Assembly (NCBI RefSeq): GCF_010389155.1
Contig: NC_057769.1
Coordinates: forward strand, 25,854,735 to 25,918,734
Length of the DNA stretch: 64,000 nt
Direction: 5' to 3'
Source: Erigeron canadensis
Lineage: Eukaryota; Streptophyta; Magnoliopsida; Asterales; Asteraceae
Shown: positions 12,412 to 23,482 of the stretch, in pieces
Layout of the letters: each line of letters begins with the position of its first letter
Position numbering within the stretch: position 1 is the stretch's first letter
Translations under genes and position numbers: made by a program
Notes under the pieces: generated by a model
Seen by the model: the letters and a program-made list of their open reading frames with translations, nothing else
Databases searched by the model: none
What the model was told of the DNA's origin: nothing

Positions 12412-13041
12412 TTAGGTGGATCGTATCTTTTGATTTATTTCAAACAAGAAAAAAATAAGTTAGGTCTTAATTGGGAATGGTTCGATTTGATGCATTTTTA
12501 ACTTATATTTCGCATATAAAAGTGACACTCAATTATGAATCTAGCTTAATTATTAATTAGTTGACGAGACAAGATGTCATTATTCAATAAAAATATTTTA
12601 GATATTTAATATAGCTATATTCTAATTATAGTAGTTATATATAAAGTCTCGTGAATCATTATATTTTTCTCATGATTTTAATTATTGAACATATTTATTT
12701 ATAAATATATCAAGATAAACGATCGATATAAAATATACATAATGATATGAAAGGTTATGAACTTTAAAAAAAGTTAAAAACTTTAAACACATTTTCTTTT
12801 CGTTTGTGATGTAGATTTCGGGATTTTAATAGTATATTTAAGCATGATGATGACGATGAAAGAGGGCATCGAGTCTTTTTCGACTTGAGTTGACGAAATA
12901 ATCTTATAATAACGATATTGTGCATCAATTCGCTTAAAGTGACTCTAATTGCATTATTAAATTGTATATATATAGTATAAGTTTTGAAGCAATTGACGTC
13001 AAGCATCGTTGAAAAAGCGTATTAATTTGATTCTTATACGT
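12412..13041. other. AT-rich intergenic stretch, no gene seen
   Basis: An 80-codon minus-strand frame at 12764-13006 has no recognisable similarity and low-complexity composition, so it is not called as a gene. No repeat or terminus was recognised. Confidence 0.5.
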
Positions 13042-13546
13042 CACTACAACAAAAATGTCATTTATTCACACTTACTTTAAAGAAGTGTGAAGAAATTTCT
13101 TAATTTGTTCACACTTAAAAATGTTTAAAAAATATTCATATTTAAAAGTGTGAACAAATTTAAAAAATCATAAATTTTTCACACTTATATATGTGAGAAA
13201 AAAAGTTCATACTTTCAAGTGTGTAAAACTATATCAATTGTTCACACTTAGAAATGTAAGGAATAATTTGTAACATCAAATTGCTTCACACAAGGAAGGT
13301 GTGGAGAAATTAAGTGTTACAATTTGACTTTCACACTTTTAAGTTTGAATATATTTGACATTTGTTCATACTTTTAAGTGTTAATTTTTTCTTTCCACAT
13401 ATATAAGTGTGAAAAAATTATAATTTTTTTAAAATTTTTTACACTTTTATATGTGTATACTTTTTAAACATTTTTAAGCGTGAATAAATTAAGAAATTTT
13501 TTCACACTTCTTTAGAACAAGTGTGAATAAATAATTTTTTTTAGTG
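13042..13546. mobile_element. CACTA-type foldback MITE
   Basis: It starts CACTACAACAAAAATG and ends TTTTTTTTAGTG, the CACTA...TAGTG signature of CACTA transposons. Nearly the whole element is one imperfect inverted repeat: each ~250-bp arm can pair with the other. Both arms carry many copies of TTCACACTT or its complement, like the subterminal transposase-binding repeats of the superfamily. The expected 3-bp target duplication is not visible (CGT on the left, TAC on the right). Confidence 0.78.
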
Positions 13547-14384
13547 TACAAATTTTTTTTTAACATCTTAACTAATAATAAAATGTGTTTTTCTAGAATG
13601 GCAAATTCTAGACAACAAGTCAACAACTCCATCTCATCAAATTCTACGTACATGGTAGACTCGAATATTTTAACCGAATAACCGTCCCCGACTACCGTAA
13701 AATTAATTGCTTTCCATGCATCAAATTAACCCCACAAAGACCCAGTCGACGATTAAACCTCCGTTTAGACTTTTTGTTAGGTGTCCTCGATCTAGTGCGT
13801 TGCTAAAGGTTCATCTTAATAATATTCATTTTGCTGCCGTTTAAAAAATAAAATAAAATAAAATAACATCTGTTACAAGAGAAAGCAAAGTAGTATAGTA
13901 ATATGGTGAGAAAGTCCACATCAATTTAAGGAAGTGAATCATCAAACGTCGACATGACTTGTTAAGTTGCTTTGTGACTCAACTCCACCTATCATCTAAC
14001 GTTAAATATTCATCAAATGTATAAGGACTAGTTTGATGACAATTACTGAATCTCTTATATATAATGTTATGATGATGACATTGTAACTCACCAAAATATC
14101 TATTTTATATATATCATATATATATATATATATATATATATTATCATGTCATCTCGGTGTGTGGCCGGGTAAAGATTCAAATCTCCAAAGGCTTACTCAA
14201 CTAGTCTAAATATAATATACAATCACTAGCTACAAAACTAATGATTCTTGATCTCTTGTAAGCAACTTATTATATATAGTGTAAGTTGATTTATTATCTA
14301 AGCCGTTTTGCTTTTTTTTTCAAATTTTAATTAAGTAATTGAACTACATAAATTATCTCTCTTCTTTATTCATTAATTTAAACA
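13547..14384. other. Intergenic stretch with a TA microsatellite
   Basis: No gene was seen. It contains short AAAAT repeats near 13845-13865 and a TA run around 14105-14142. A weak minus-strand tRNA-like B-box (GAGATTTGAATCTT, about 14171-14185) is followed by an A-box-like block. No element borders could be fixed. Confidence 0.55.
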
Positions 14385-14735
14385 TCTCTACCTAATATAC
14401 TTATAATGTCCTTAAATCTCAACCATTCATTTTTCTCTATCTCCTCAAATCTCAACCGCTCATTTTTTTTCTCTCTCATCTATAAATCATTTTATTCTAA
14501 TAATTCATTCAAAAAGTTTTATCTCAAAAACCGTATATCGATAAATTATAAAAGTTGACTAGGTATTCTTAAAATTTCATGCTCTTAGATTAGAGATGTC
14601 ATTCGATATACTTTTGGCGAATTTTTAAATCCGATGACGGAACCTGTAAAGTTAAGGCTTTTGTCTATCATACTCTATGACTTGACCTATCACCCCCACC
14701 ATCTCACCGCCGCAACGCACAAACACTATCTCTCG
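14385..14735 (+). mobile_element. Non-autonomous Helitron ending in CTCG
   Basis: It begins TCTCTACCTAATATAC after A14384 and ends with a CCGCCGCAACGC block followed by CTCG and then T14736. Its internal sequence (ATCTCAACC, TTATCTCAAAAACCG, ATTCTTAAAATTTCATGCTC) is shared with 27428-27755 and with the interrupted copy ending at 17558. The three copies support the borders. The end is CTCG instead of the usual CTRR. Confidence 0.72.
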
Positions 14736-14744
14736 TTACTTTAT

Positions 14745-14915
14745 AAAAAATCTCATTTGCCATGGAATCTTGAATTCCTTCATATGAGAAAATTCAAAGG
14801 ATTCCAATTCCAAATCTTTACGATTAACAAGTCATAGAATGGATTTCACACCAAACAGGATATGGATTCCAATTCTAACAAATTCCAACAAATTTTGCGA
14901 ACCAAGCACCCCTTC
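14745..14915. mobile_element. Fragment related to the Harbinger element at 52715
   Basis: The stretch has the GGAATTC/GATTCCAATTCCAAAT composition and ends in TTTTGCGAACCAAGCACCCCTT, close to the right end of the 52715-53609 element (CTGCGAACCAAACGGCCCTT). A complete left terminus was not found, so it is called a fragment. Confidence 0.5.
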
Positions 14916-14935
14916 AGAAGAAATCTTTGTCACCT

Positions 14936-17558
14936 ATTCATAACACCCCTTAGAAGAAATCTCAACCACCTATTTTTTTCTCTCCTGCATAAATTATTTT
15001 ATTCCTCTAATTTATTTTAAAAAAAGCTTATCTTAAAAACCGTACATCAAAAAATTATAAAAATTATATGAGTATTCTTAAAATTTCATATTCTTTCAAT
15101 TGAGAGGTTATTCGATATACTTTCCACGAATTTATATATCTGAGGCTAAGACATTTGGTTATCAGACTCTATTACCTATTACCTCCTATGATGTAACACC
15201 CGCCACTTTGACCGGTCAACGCTAGTGAACTCGTAAAATGGAAATTAGTCAAACTGAAGTAAATAGAGTTTTGTAATGAAAAGGTAGGCATGTGAATAAT
15301 CATTAATTAGGAGCGTAATTTCAAAATATGTTTGATGATGTCGACGAGATATGTGAACAAATCTCTAGCGAAAGATTTTAACAAAACGAATCATTTCTCG
15401 GGAGAAACCGGAAGTCGATAGGAGAGTGTTAATAGGGGAACAAAACACTCCCTCCCTCCTTTCTCTTTCTCATTTCTCACACACTAACTCTCTCTATCTT
15501 ATCCCTACTCTCTCAAAAAGAAAACCAACCCCCCCCCCTTCATCTTCTTCTTCATTTCTTTGATTTATTTTCGGATTTAAGGTTGTGACAACTTCAAAAG
15601 TATTAGTTAATCTTTATGTAATAATAATCATTCTTGAAACTTCAAGATTTTTTTTATTATAAAGGTGTTCATCCTTCTCTAACACCCCCAAAAACAGATT
15701 TGAAGCTTTGGGACGTGTTAATTAGTAAGTGATTCTTAGCTCAAAATGTTCCTTATACCTTGTAGACAACTTTCTTGTTGTAGATCTAAACGATTTGTGG
15801 TTGATTCGAGTGTAAAATGGTTGTTTTTGCTTAAAAACAGGTTTTTAATGGATCTAATGATTTTGGAAGTGTGTTTCGGTTTAGAGATGATATATAAGCT
15901 TGATTTTACTAGAAATATGTTGTGTTAAAGTTTTGTAAGTTGATTTGGACGTTTGGTGAGTCAGTTTGTGTCGAAAATGAGGCTTTTGCCTGAAATTAGA
16001 CGTTATGTACCGCACAGAAGTTCTATGCTCCGCATATTTTGAGTTGACAGATTTTTGACCTCGAAAATGGTGAAATATGCGCCGCATATTTTTTAGTTCA
16101 GCCAACAAACTGAATTTTGTAACGATCGTAACTTTTGAACTATAGGTCCATTTTGAACCGTACTTCCTTTCATTGTGGGGTTGTTATTGATCGTCACAAA
16201 TGAGTTTCGTAGCTCCCTACTCAATAGAGATTCTGGCTGAAAAGTGTACAGGTTTTGTGTGTTGACTTGCTTGATTGTGCATATGCTTGATATTCTTGAT
16301 TGATGACGTTATTTGACTATGCATACGCTTGATTGTCCTGATTAATGGTGTTATTTGATTTTGCACACGTATGACATGTCTTGTTAGTGGCATTGATTGA
16401 TTGATTGACGATCTGACTATTCGCTTAGTTGATTTTGCATGATTGTCATATGTATTGTTATTATTAGGATAGTCGTGCAAACATGGAACTTGGTTAAGCC
16501 TTCAAAGGGTTTAGATGTGGTGGGAAGGCTGTGGGTGACTCTATATATAAGCATCTAGGACTTTTTGAAAGTAGATACCTCGTAAGTGTATGTACGTATA
16601 GTTTTGGTTGGTTTGATGATTATGGACTTGTAATTGAGATAAACACACATACGTATTGTTATGGACACATGTGAGACGGACATGGACCTCTAAGTGTATA
16701 GATGTATACACTTGATGATTATGATTGTTGTTGCATTTGTAAGAAGGACATGCACATCCGGGTATATAGACATATATACACCGATGATTTTGAGATGCCA
16801 CATTGTTCATTGGGATGACATGTAGATATCGTGGCATTGATGACTTGATGGTCACACTTATGATATGCATTATGTCATTGACATGCATACGACACATATC
16901 TTGTTATTGACATCACTTGTGCATATTCATTACACGCTTATGAAGCACCCTTGATATTGGCATACATTTAATGATATTGACACACATTTGGTGCACTTCT
17001 TGTTATTGATATCACTCGTGCATGTTCATTATACGTTTACTAACTATCTTGTATAGTTACTTGTATGATTACTTGTGTGTGAGGAGGTTTCGCATTAAGC
17101 AAACCTATATTACGTGTCATGGTTGTTTAAGGGCTACATGTAAGTTATTACTTGCTTATATCTTGTTCATATTGTGATTATTTGACGATGGTTCCTTGTA
17201 ATCCATTACTACGAACTCACCAACCTAGTGTTTACTTTGTTTAGTACACTTTTCAGGTAATCAAGTGAATCCGAGACGTGATGGTTGATTGTTGCATTTA
17301 CCAGGGTTTTGACTTGGACTTACATGGATCCATTATTCATTTGCCCCTTTTAAAGTTTCATGTTCTTTATGTGTATTGTACCTTAAATGTTTGATGTTGG
17401 ATTCACTGAATCTTTTTATGTTATATAGTTCATGTTCTACGATAATTCCATGTTAATGTTATATCTTTTCGGTAATATCTCAGGCCTAGCTTGGGGTGTT
17501 ATATATAACCTAACACTCTCACCATTTCACCGCCGCAATGCGTAAATACTTTCGCTCG
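14936..17558 (+). mobile_element. Helitron split by an LTR insertion
   Basis: Positions from about 14936 to 15191 and 17509-17558 together match the Helitron copies at 14385 and 27428. The right part ends with CCGCCGCAATGCG ... CTCG (17555-17558) before T17559. The solo LTR 15192-17503 splits the copy; joining the flanks restores the TATGACCTA.. block present in the uninterrupted copies. The 5' tip is not clear. Confidence 0.65.
15192..17503 (+). mobile_element. Solo LTR inserted in a Helitron
   Basis: It starts TGTAACACCCGCC and ends GGGGTGTTATA, with TATGA (15187-15191) and TATAA (17504-17508) as a one-mismatch 5-bp target duplication. The paralogous Helitrons show the empty site, which confirms both borders. 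It holds tandem degenerate ~55-bp blocks at 16250-16420 and the module CGAACTCACCAAC ... TTTTCAGGTAAT at 17212-17265. It has no gag-pol. Frames of 60-118 codons inside it look like chance. Confidence 0.88.
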
Positions 17559-17917
17559 TACAAGGAAATTGTCTAGTAAACTAAATAGAAGTAGATTGGA
17601 AATCAATCATAAAATTTTACTATTGGCATAGAGGAGGTAATAAACTTAAATGTGTTTGTTTTTTCGTTCATAACAATTACCATGTCATATAGTTTATACT
17701 ATACAATTGTATGATGTAATAATTATGAGTATTAATTATTATTGATGGATAAAAGTTCATATGAATTTATCACTATTCATTGAAATTTTGAATAATACCT
17801 ATCAAACAATAAAGGAAACAATTTCGATAACATTTATGTTAGTTAATTACATACATATTACATGTCATTTATTTTAATTCTCACGTACCATATTCAGAGG
17901 CTCTCACGTACCATATT
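17559..17917. other. Intergenic stretch with a 21-bp flank duplication
   Basis: No gene was seen. At the right edge, TCTCACGTACCATATTCAGAG appears twice in a row (about 17879-17899 and 17902-17922), the second copy forming the left flank and first bases of the hAT MITE. Confidence 0.55.
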
Positions 17918-18115
17918 CAGAGACGGTATTAAAAAAAAAATCTTAAAAGGGACAAATTTGAAAAGTAAAAAAATAAAATAAATCTAAAAGTGGACAAAAT
18001 ATAAAAAACCTATAGAAAAATTTCTAAGTTCATTAAAATTTTAAATATACATGGCAAAATTAAAATTTTAGAGGGGACATTGGCCCCCCTTACACCCCAT
18101 TTAATACCACCCATG
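17918..18115. mobile_element. hAT-type MITE, copy 1
   Basis: The ends CAGAGACGGTATTA and TAATACCACCCATG are imperfect inverted repeats. The 8-bp flanks ACCATATT and ACTATATT differ at one base, matching the hAT target duplication length. It is 198 bp with no coding capacity and is homologous to 19067-19262. Confidence 0.83.
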
Positions 18116-18374
18116 ACTATATTCAACTAACATATATATACGAGATTAAAAATTCGTTGTATTGTATGTTTGATATGTCATTTACGAAAATTATAAGGCG
18201 GTATATGTACACAAACAGTTAATAGCCAATGATCGAGCTCTTATATAGTACTCGTAGTAGTTAAAAGGGGAGGTAAAAAACTTCACTTTTTTGAAAATTT
18301 AAGTTTATATCCAAAGTTAATTGTTAATTTGGTGAAAATTTAGTTACCGAAATGACAAATTTCTGTTAAAATTA

Positions 18375-18630
18375 GAGCAACTCCAATGGTAGGTTGATGA
18401 AAAGCTTTTTGTGAAAAAAAAAGTCTTTCAATAGCTTTATACCATTGGAGACAATAGCTTTTTTCTTCAAAAGCTTGATTGATTAAAAACTTTTTATTAC
18501 ATACTCACACTCATTTTTAATTAAATACTTGTTTATAATTTCTATTAACACTTTTAATTAAATATCATATATTGATAGTAAGAACATTAAAAAAAAAATC
18601 TTTAATAATTTGATATTATTGGAGATGCTA
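18375..18630. mobile_element. Tourist-type MITE
   Basis: The ends GAGCAACTCCAATGG and TATTGGAGATGCTA are inverted copies, flanked by TTA at 18372-18374 and 18631-18633. GAGCATCTCCAATGG-type tips with TTA duplications are a common plant Harbinger/Tourist pattern. It is 256 bp long. Confidence 0.78.
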
Positions 18631-18633
18631 TTA

Positions 18634-18960
18634 GATAAAACTAACTTAACTAATGGTGCTCGTGCAGGCTCAGTGAAACGACACCGTGTGACTTTCAACT
18701 CCGTGCCAAATCGACTGCAACATGTATCTAACGTGAGTAAGTAATAATTTAGTGCATCGTTGTCCAATCATTCCTACCCGAGATCATTAACGGTCAGGCA
18801 GGTCCGGGCAGTGCAACAATGACCTCGTAGACAGAACCTGATGCCGTGGGACCCATTAATCAAGAGAAAGAACCTTCGAACACGAGTGGCAAGTGGCAAC
18901 TGGTGGGCGCCCACGTGTTTGCCCAGTTTTTCTTTGATTTCTTCTCTCTCAACATATTTC
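18634..18960. promoter_or_regulatory. GC-richer promoter-like island without a gene
   Basis: This island is noticeably less AT-rich than its surroundings. It contains a G-box core CACGTG within GCCCACGTGTTTGCCC (about 18910-18925) and an ATTGG/CCAAT-type motif near 18760. A CT-rich tract follows at 18930-18950. No convincing coding exon lies downstream before the hAT MITE. It could be a relic promoter or a transposon piece. The call is tentative. Confidence 0.25.
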
Positions 18961-19066
18961 AATCAACCCCCCTATTGTTTTGTGAAGTTATTGCTTGTTT
19001 ATGTTGTATTATTACATGATTACTACATTTTAAAAAACTTGGTATAATGCAGAAAATAATTGCATA

Positions 19067-19262
19067 CAGAGGCGGTATCAGGAAAGAATTTCAAAGGAAG
19101 TAAACTTAAAAAACTTATGAAAAATAAATCTAAAAGGAGGCAAAATGTTAAAAACCTATAAAAAAAAATTTAAAAATTTATAAAAAATTTAAAAATACAT
19201 GACAAAATTTAAATTTGAAGGGGGCATTGGACCCCCTTGACCCCCCTTTAGTACCGCCCATG
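19067..19262. mobile_element. hAT-type MITE, copy 2
   Basis: The ends CAGAGGCGGTATCA and TAGTACCGCCCATG are inverted repeats. The 8-bp flanks ATTGCATA (19059-19066) and ATTGCATG (19263-19270) differ at one base. It is 196 bp, shares its interior with 17918-18115, and has better conserved ends than that copy. Confidence 0.87.
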
Positions 19263-20103
19263 ATTGCATGGATCATACAACTTACGATTTTCTTTTTCGA
19301 ATGGAAAGTTATTTATAACATTTATGTCACTACTCTTAAATAACCTTAATATAAAGGTATGTGTCAGGAATTGAAACATGAATTTACAACTCAAGAAATA
19401 TGAACGACTCTATTAAATAGACTAACTCTAAATGAACAGCTACAACCTACAATTGCCTAGTTAATAATATGATATAGGTGATATTAGCTAGCTTAAATAT
19501 GAGATTAAAAGTTTATAGTGGCTTCAATATTAACTATGTTTGTAGTCATATGTGTGGTCATATAAAAAGCCATTGAGATCCTACTTAGGTATATATTTTA
19601 AAATTTAGCAGATACTATCAAAGTCAAGCTACTGTTCCTGTCGATATTGAAGTGTTAAAGATAATTGGCTTTTAAAACACAAATAACGGATATAAAAAAA
19701 GAAATGAGAAATAAAATTAATAAGTATGTCTAGAAAACAAATTCTTGCTTAACAATATTAAAAACTCTACAAAACATAGATTTCATATTAGAAAACTATT
19801 GGTAGCTCATGAAAGGTAGGTCTCGTACTCTCGATTCATACAACAAACTGAAGCTAAGTGTTTGTAAAAGGCAATCAACAACATTGTTAATTGATATTGC
19901 AAAGTAAAATCGAATAAGAGGGTACATCTGAGAGTATGGAAATAGTCAAGGGGCGTGTTGAAATTATTTGGGTTTCAAAGGACCAATGCTTTGTCATCTC
20001 CACGGTGGGGTATTTTATAATTATCGATAGCGACCGTCGTATAATGAGGGACTGATTTGTTACCCATATTATTATTATTTTTATTTTCATTATATAGAGA
20101 ATG
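19263..20103. other. Intergenic stretch, no gene seen
   Basis: No coding pattern, terminus or repeat was recognised. A 67-codon minus-strand frame at 19887-20090 has no recognisable similarity. Confidence 0.5.
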
Positions 20104-20267
20104 GATAAAAATCTTTTAAAATTGTTTTTAAATTTATTGGTAAAGTTAAATTAAAATGATCAATAATAAAATATCAAGTTTAAATTTTAATTTTTTATTT
20201 TCATCTAAAGGTTAAAGCTAATTTAACTTTACCTATAAAATTTGATTAATTTTAAAAGATTTTTATC
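20104..20267. repeat. Small AT-rich foldback element
   Basis: GATAAAAATCTTTTAAAATT at the left is the inverse of AATTTTAAAAGATTTTTATC at the right, and pairing continues for about 48 bp per arm. ATAGAGAA occurs just outside both sides (about 20092 and 20281), possibly a remnant target duplication. It is probably a MITE of unknown superfamily. Confidence 0.65.
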
Positions 20268-20366
20268 TATGAAAAAACTTATAGAGAAATATACAAATTA
20301 ATATATATAATTATATATCCAATATTTCTTATTAGATTCAAGTTCTGATATATATATATATATATA

Positions 20367-20567
20367 GAGGTTGGATATTGTAAAACAAATATTAATGTAA
20401 AACAAAAAAGACAAGATCTTGACCCTTGAATCATGGTTAAATTGATGCACGAAGATTTACGAAATAAATGATACACAATGATTTTAATGATGCACGGTGA
20501 TTTTCAATGAAGAGAAACATATTATTTTATTTGTTTTACTTTAATACTTGTTTTATTTTACCTAAGA

Positions 20568-20570
<3 letters not shown>
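20367..20570. mobile_element. MITE-like element in TA repeats
   Basis: The left block GTAAAACAAATATTAATG and the right block ACTTTAATACTTGTTTTA are inverted partners, about 45 bp per side. The element lies between TA runs (20346-20366 and 20571-20610), suggesting TA as target. A related, more diverged copy is at 20677-20911 and a right-half copy at about 23880-23945. Confidence 0.6.
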
Positions 20571-20612
<42 letters not shown>

Positions 20613-20676
20613 CATTTTACTAATTTAATATAAGAAAAAAATGTAGTTTTATGCGTTTAATATAAAAAAGAACATT

Positions 20677-20911
20677 ATAGGTTGATAATAGTAAAAACAT
20701 GTATTAAATTAAGACGAATAGACCAAACTCTTGATAATTAAGTTATGATAAAACTGATATACGAATAAAACTGATACACGAATATTCATAAAACACGTAT
20801 ATAAACACTCATGCACTACAATTTTTGTTATGCGCAATACTTAACAATAAAAAAGAAAATAAATGTCTTGTTTTTTATACATTAACACTTGTTTTATTTG
20901 AACCAAGACCC
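20677..20911. mobile_element. Diverged relative of the 20367 element
   Basis: It begins AGGTTGATAATAGTAAAAACA and ends ACTTGTTTTATTTGAACCAAGACC, matching the outer blocks of 20367-20570. The interior is strongly diverged. It is non-coding. Confidence 0.5.
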
Positions 20912-21329
20912 CAAATATAAATATATGTGTTTTTTTATTACCTACAAGATGTATTTGAAGTCGTTCAATATGATTAAATAGTTACGAGTGATGACGTTCT
21001 ACAATTCATTGGGTTTATATATTTAGAATTTGCTATCTAGTGTGATTGTTATTTATCTTTCAAACTTCAAACTACAGATAGTTTTATTTATCAAAAAGTT
21101 TAATTCATTTTTCCTACTAAATTCACTGTTAGCCCTTTTTTTTTTTTTTTAGTTTATTCGGTGGGGGTTAATCTCTATTATTTGTACCTTCTATGGATAT
21201 TTTGAAGCGACAATAAAAGATTACCAGAGGGATTCCCGTAGAATGCGACGATAGTGTGATAATAAATGATTATGTTTAGTCTATATTATCAGTTAAGATT
21301 TGAAAGTTGGGATGGGTGGTTTAATAAAA
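20912..21329. other. Intergenic stretch, no gene seen
   Basis: Only a T-run near 21137-21150 stands out. It ends at the TTAATAAAA target duplication of the Mutator-like element. Confidence 0.5.
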
Positions 21330-21882
21330 GAGTAAATTACACTTTTTATCCCTGAAGTTGGCACGTTTAGCACTTTTTATCCCGAAAGTGAAAAAATTAT
21401 AATTTTGACCCTAAACTTGGCAGACTTTTGTAATCGACGTCCCTCGCCAAACGGTGTTAAGTTTCAACCGTTAAGTTCGACACTTGCAAAACACGTGAGG
21501 GACTGAAAGTGTAAAAAATGACAAGTTCAAGGACGAAAACTAAAATTGTTGTCATCATCTTCATCTTCTCCGGCTGACATTCGTCAGAAAATTCACCGGA
21601 AAACTTAAAATGTCGATATTTCACTCGTTTCTTCGAATTAGACCACGAAACCACCACCAAACTTCTCAAAATTAATTTTCGCACAAATCCTAACAAAAAA
21701 ATTTTAGATTCAACACTTGTTGGAAAACTCAAAATCTGGAAAATCAATAGATGTACAAAACCACAAGTACAACATAGGGGCTAAAGGTATAACAAATTGT
21801 AAGTATCTGAATCTTATAAAAAATGAGGTCAACTCTAAGTGATTCTTAAGGTTGTTAAAAAAAAATAAACGATTAAATATAC

Positions 21883-22485
21883 CTGCTAAGACTTGCAACC
21901 GACAAACCACGATCCAATGCCTCTTTGCATATGTGCGAGCCAACAAACCCATTTCCACCCAACACTAGTAACCATCTATACATGATACACCTAAGATCCA
22001 TTAGCACGAGTAAATAAGATTGTGATCTCTCCGGGGGGAAAAAAACAACAATTTACGATTTAGCTTGTTTTAAGAATGCAATATTTCTGTTTTCGCAAAG
22101 TTTCATCCGACTCTACTTACTTTTCCTGTACTAACTATCACAACTTTACAAGATACCTATAACATGGATTTTGGTTTTTAAAACGCATGCACGTTGAAGG
22201 AAAACTTAGCCAATGGTCAAACTATATATATGCAAATCGATACAAATTTGGGACAACGGGAATACCAGTCAAACATACAAGAAACCAATGTAGTACACAT
22301 ATACGCACATGAAAACCATAGAAAAGATATGTTCTCTGTAAGAGGAAGTGGGGTGTTGACTGTTTCAGCTTTCTCGACTTTAAGTGGTTCATCAATCTTA
22401 TTCGACTCTGTTGACAAATACCTTCCTTCCCCAAAAGTACGCGTAATCAATCTACCTCGTTGAATGTATCGATCCACAACATCAA
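21883..22485 (-). pseudogene. Captured fragment of an NAD(P)-binding Rossmann (atypical SDR) gene
   Basis: Two blocks on the minus strand are read as consecutive exons. The first (about 22485-22334) encodes a segment containing RYLSTESNKIDEPLKVEKAE, like the N-terminal linker of plant proteins such as Arabidopsis At5g10730. The second (about 21975-21883) encodes LVLGGNGFVGSHICKEALD, containing the glycine-rich GGxGFVG dinucleotide-binding motif, and stops exactly at an AG|GTATAT splice donor. About 360 nt of apparent intron separates them, in native order. The rest of the enzyme is missing, so no activity is expected. The donor after the first block looks mutated. The assignment rests on remembered family similarity. 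Confidence 0.75.
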
Positions 22486-22500
22486 CTCACATCAAATATC

Positions 22501-22551
22501 AACCAAAAGATTTCAGATTTCCGCAAGTATTGAATCTGAAATCTTTTGGTT
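22501..22551. repeat. Perfect 19-bp hairpin at the inner TIR edge
   Basis: AACCAAAAGATTTCAGATT (22501-22519) and its exact inverse (22533-22551) are separated by a 13-nt loop. It marks the junction between captured DNA and the right TIR of the Pack-MULE. Confidence 0.85.
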
Positions 22552-22932
22552 AGGATTCATGCGGAAATTAATTTTGAGAAGTTTGGTGGTGGTTTCGTGG
22601 TCTAATTTGAAGAAACGAGTGAGATATCGGCATTTTAAGTTTTCCGGTGAATTTTCCGATGAAAGTCAGCCGGAGAAGATGAAGATGATGACAACAGAAA
22701 AGTAAATCTCAGTTTTCGTCCCTGAACTTGTCATTTTTTGCACTTTCAGTCCTTCATGTGTTTTGCACGTGTCTGACTTAACGGCTGAAACTTAACACCG
22801 TTTGGCGAGGGACGTCGATTGCAAAAATCTGCCAAGTTTAGAGTCAAAATTGTAATTTTTTCACTTTAGGGATGAAAAGTGAAAAAACGCGCCAAGTTTA
22901 GAGACGAAAAATGTAATTTACTCTTAATAAAA

Positions 22933-23482
22933 TGTATATATACAATATAAAATTTAGGGGTGAAGTAATATTTACATTAATATATAAGATTTGGAGAGGA
23001 AATTGGTGATTTTCATTAATAAAGAGTATAGATAAAGATTTTATTCTAGAAATTTTCTTTAAATTAAGCATTTGTGATTTGTATAACATATTTAAAATCC
23101 AAATTATGATCCAAATACCTTTTAATGCAATGTGTTTAATCCTACTCAGAATTAGATCATATTGATTGATTTGATTTAGATAAACTAATGCCCCAATCAC
23201 GTAAGGTTTTTTTATTTTGCATGTGATAGGTGATATTTCAACTTTTCTTGAAATTACAGAAATTGGTTTTGAGATATTCTTTGATTATTATGCAAAAGAT
23301 GAGAATCAAATCAGCGACCATTATTTCCCCCCAAAAAAGAAAAACGTTAAAAGTGATTAATCTTTGCTTGTTCAGGAGTCAATTTCACTCTGTCAAAAAA
23401 TGACATGGTGACAACCAGTTTTATAATAATGATACGTGACAAAATAAAAATTAAAAAAAAAAATAGCATACCAAAACATAAA
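22933..23482. other. AT-rich intergenic stretch, no gene seen
   Basis: A 100-codon minus-strand frame (22898-23200) is composed of low-complexity I/L/N-rich sequence and overlaps the MULE end, so it is not called. Confidence 0.5.

Larger units (their letters stand above)
21330..22923. mobile_element. Pack-MULE with ~390-bp terminal inverted repeats
   Basis: The ends (21330-~21720 and ~22522-22923) are long inverted repeats beginning GAGTAAATTACA. Both sides carry a perfect 9-bp direct duplication, TTAATAAAA (21321-21329 and 22924-22932), the hallmark of Mutator-like elements. There is no transposase. The ~800-bp interior carries exon sequences of a host short-chain dehydrogenase gene on the minus strand (separate entry), so it is a Pack-MULE. 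The two TIRs differ by substitutions and a ~17-bp indel. Confidence 0.93.

Noticed and set aside
16541..16897. 118-codon minus-strand frame
   Set aside because: It lies in a solo LTR, is rich in short repeats, and shows no known domain.
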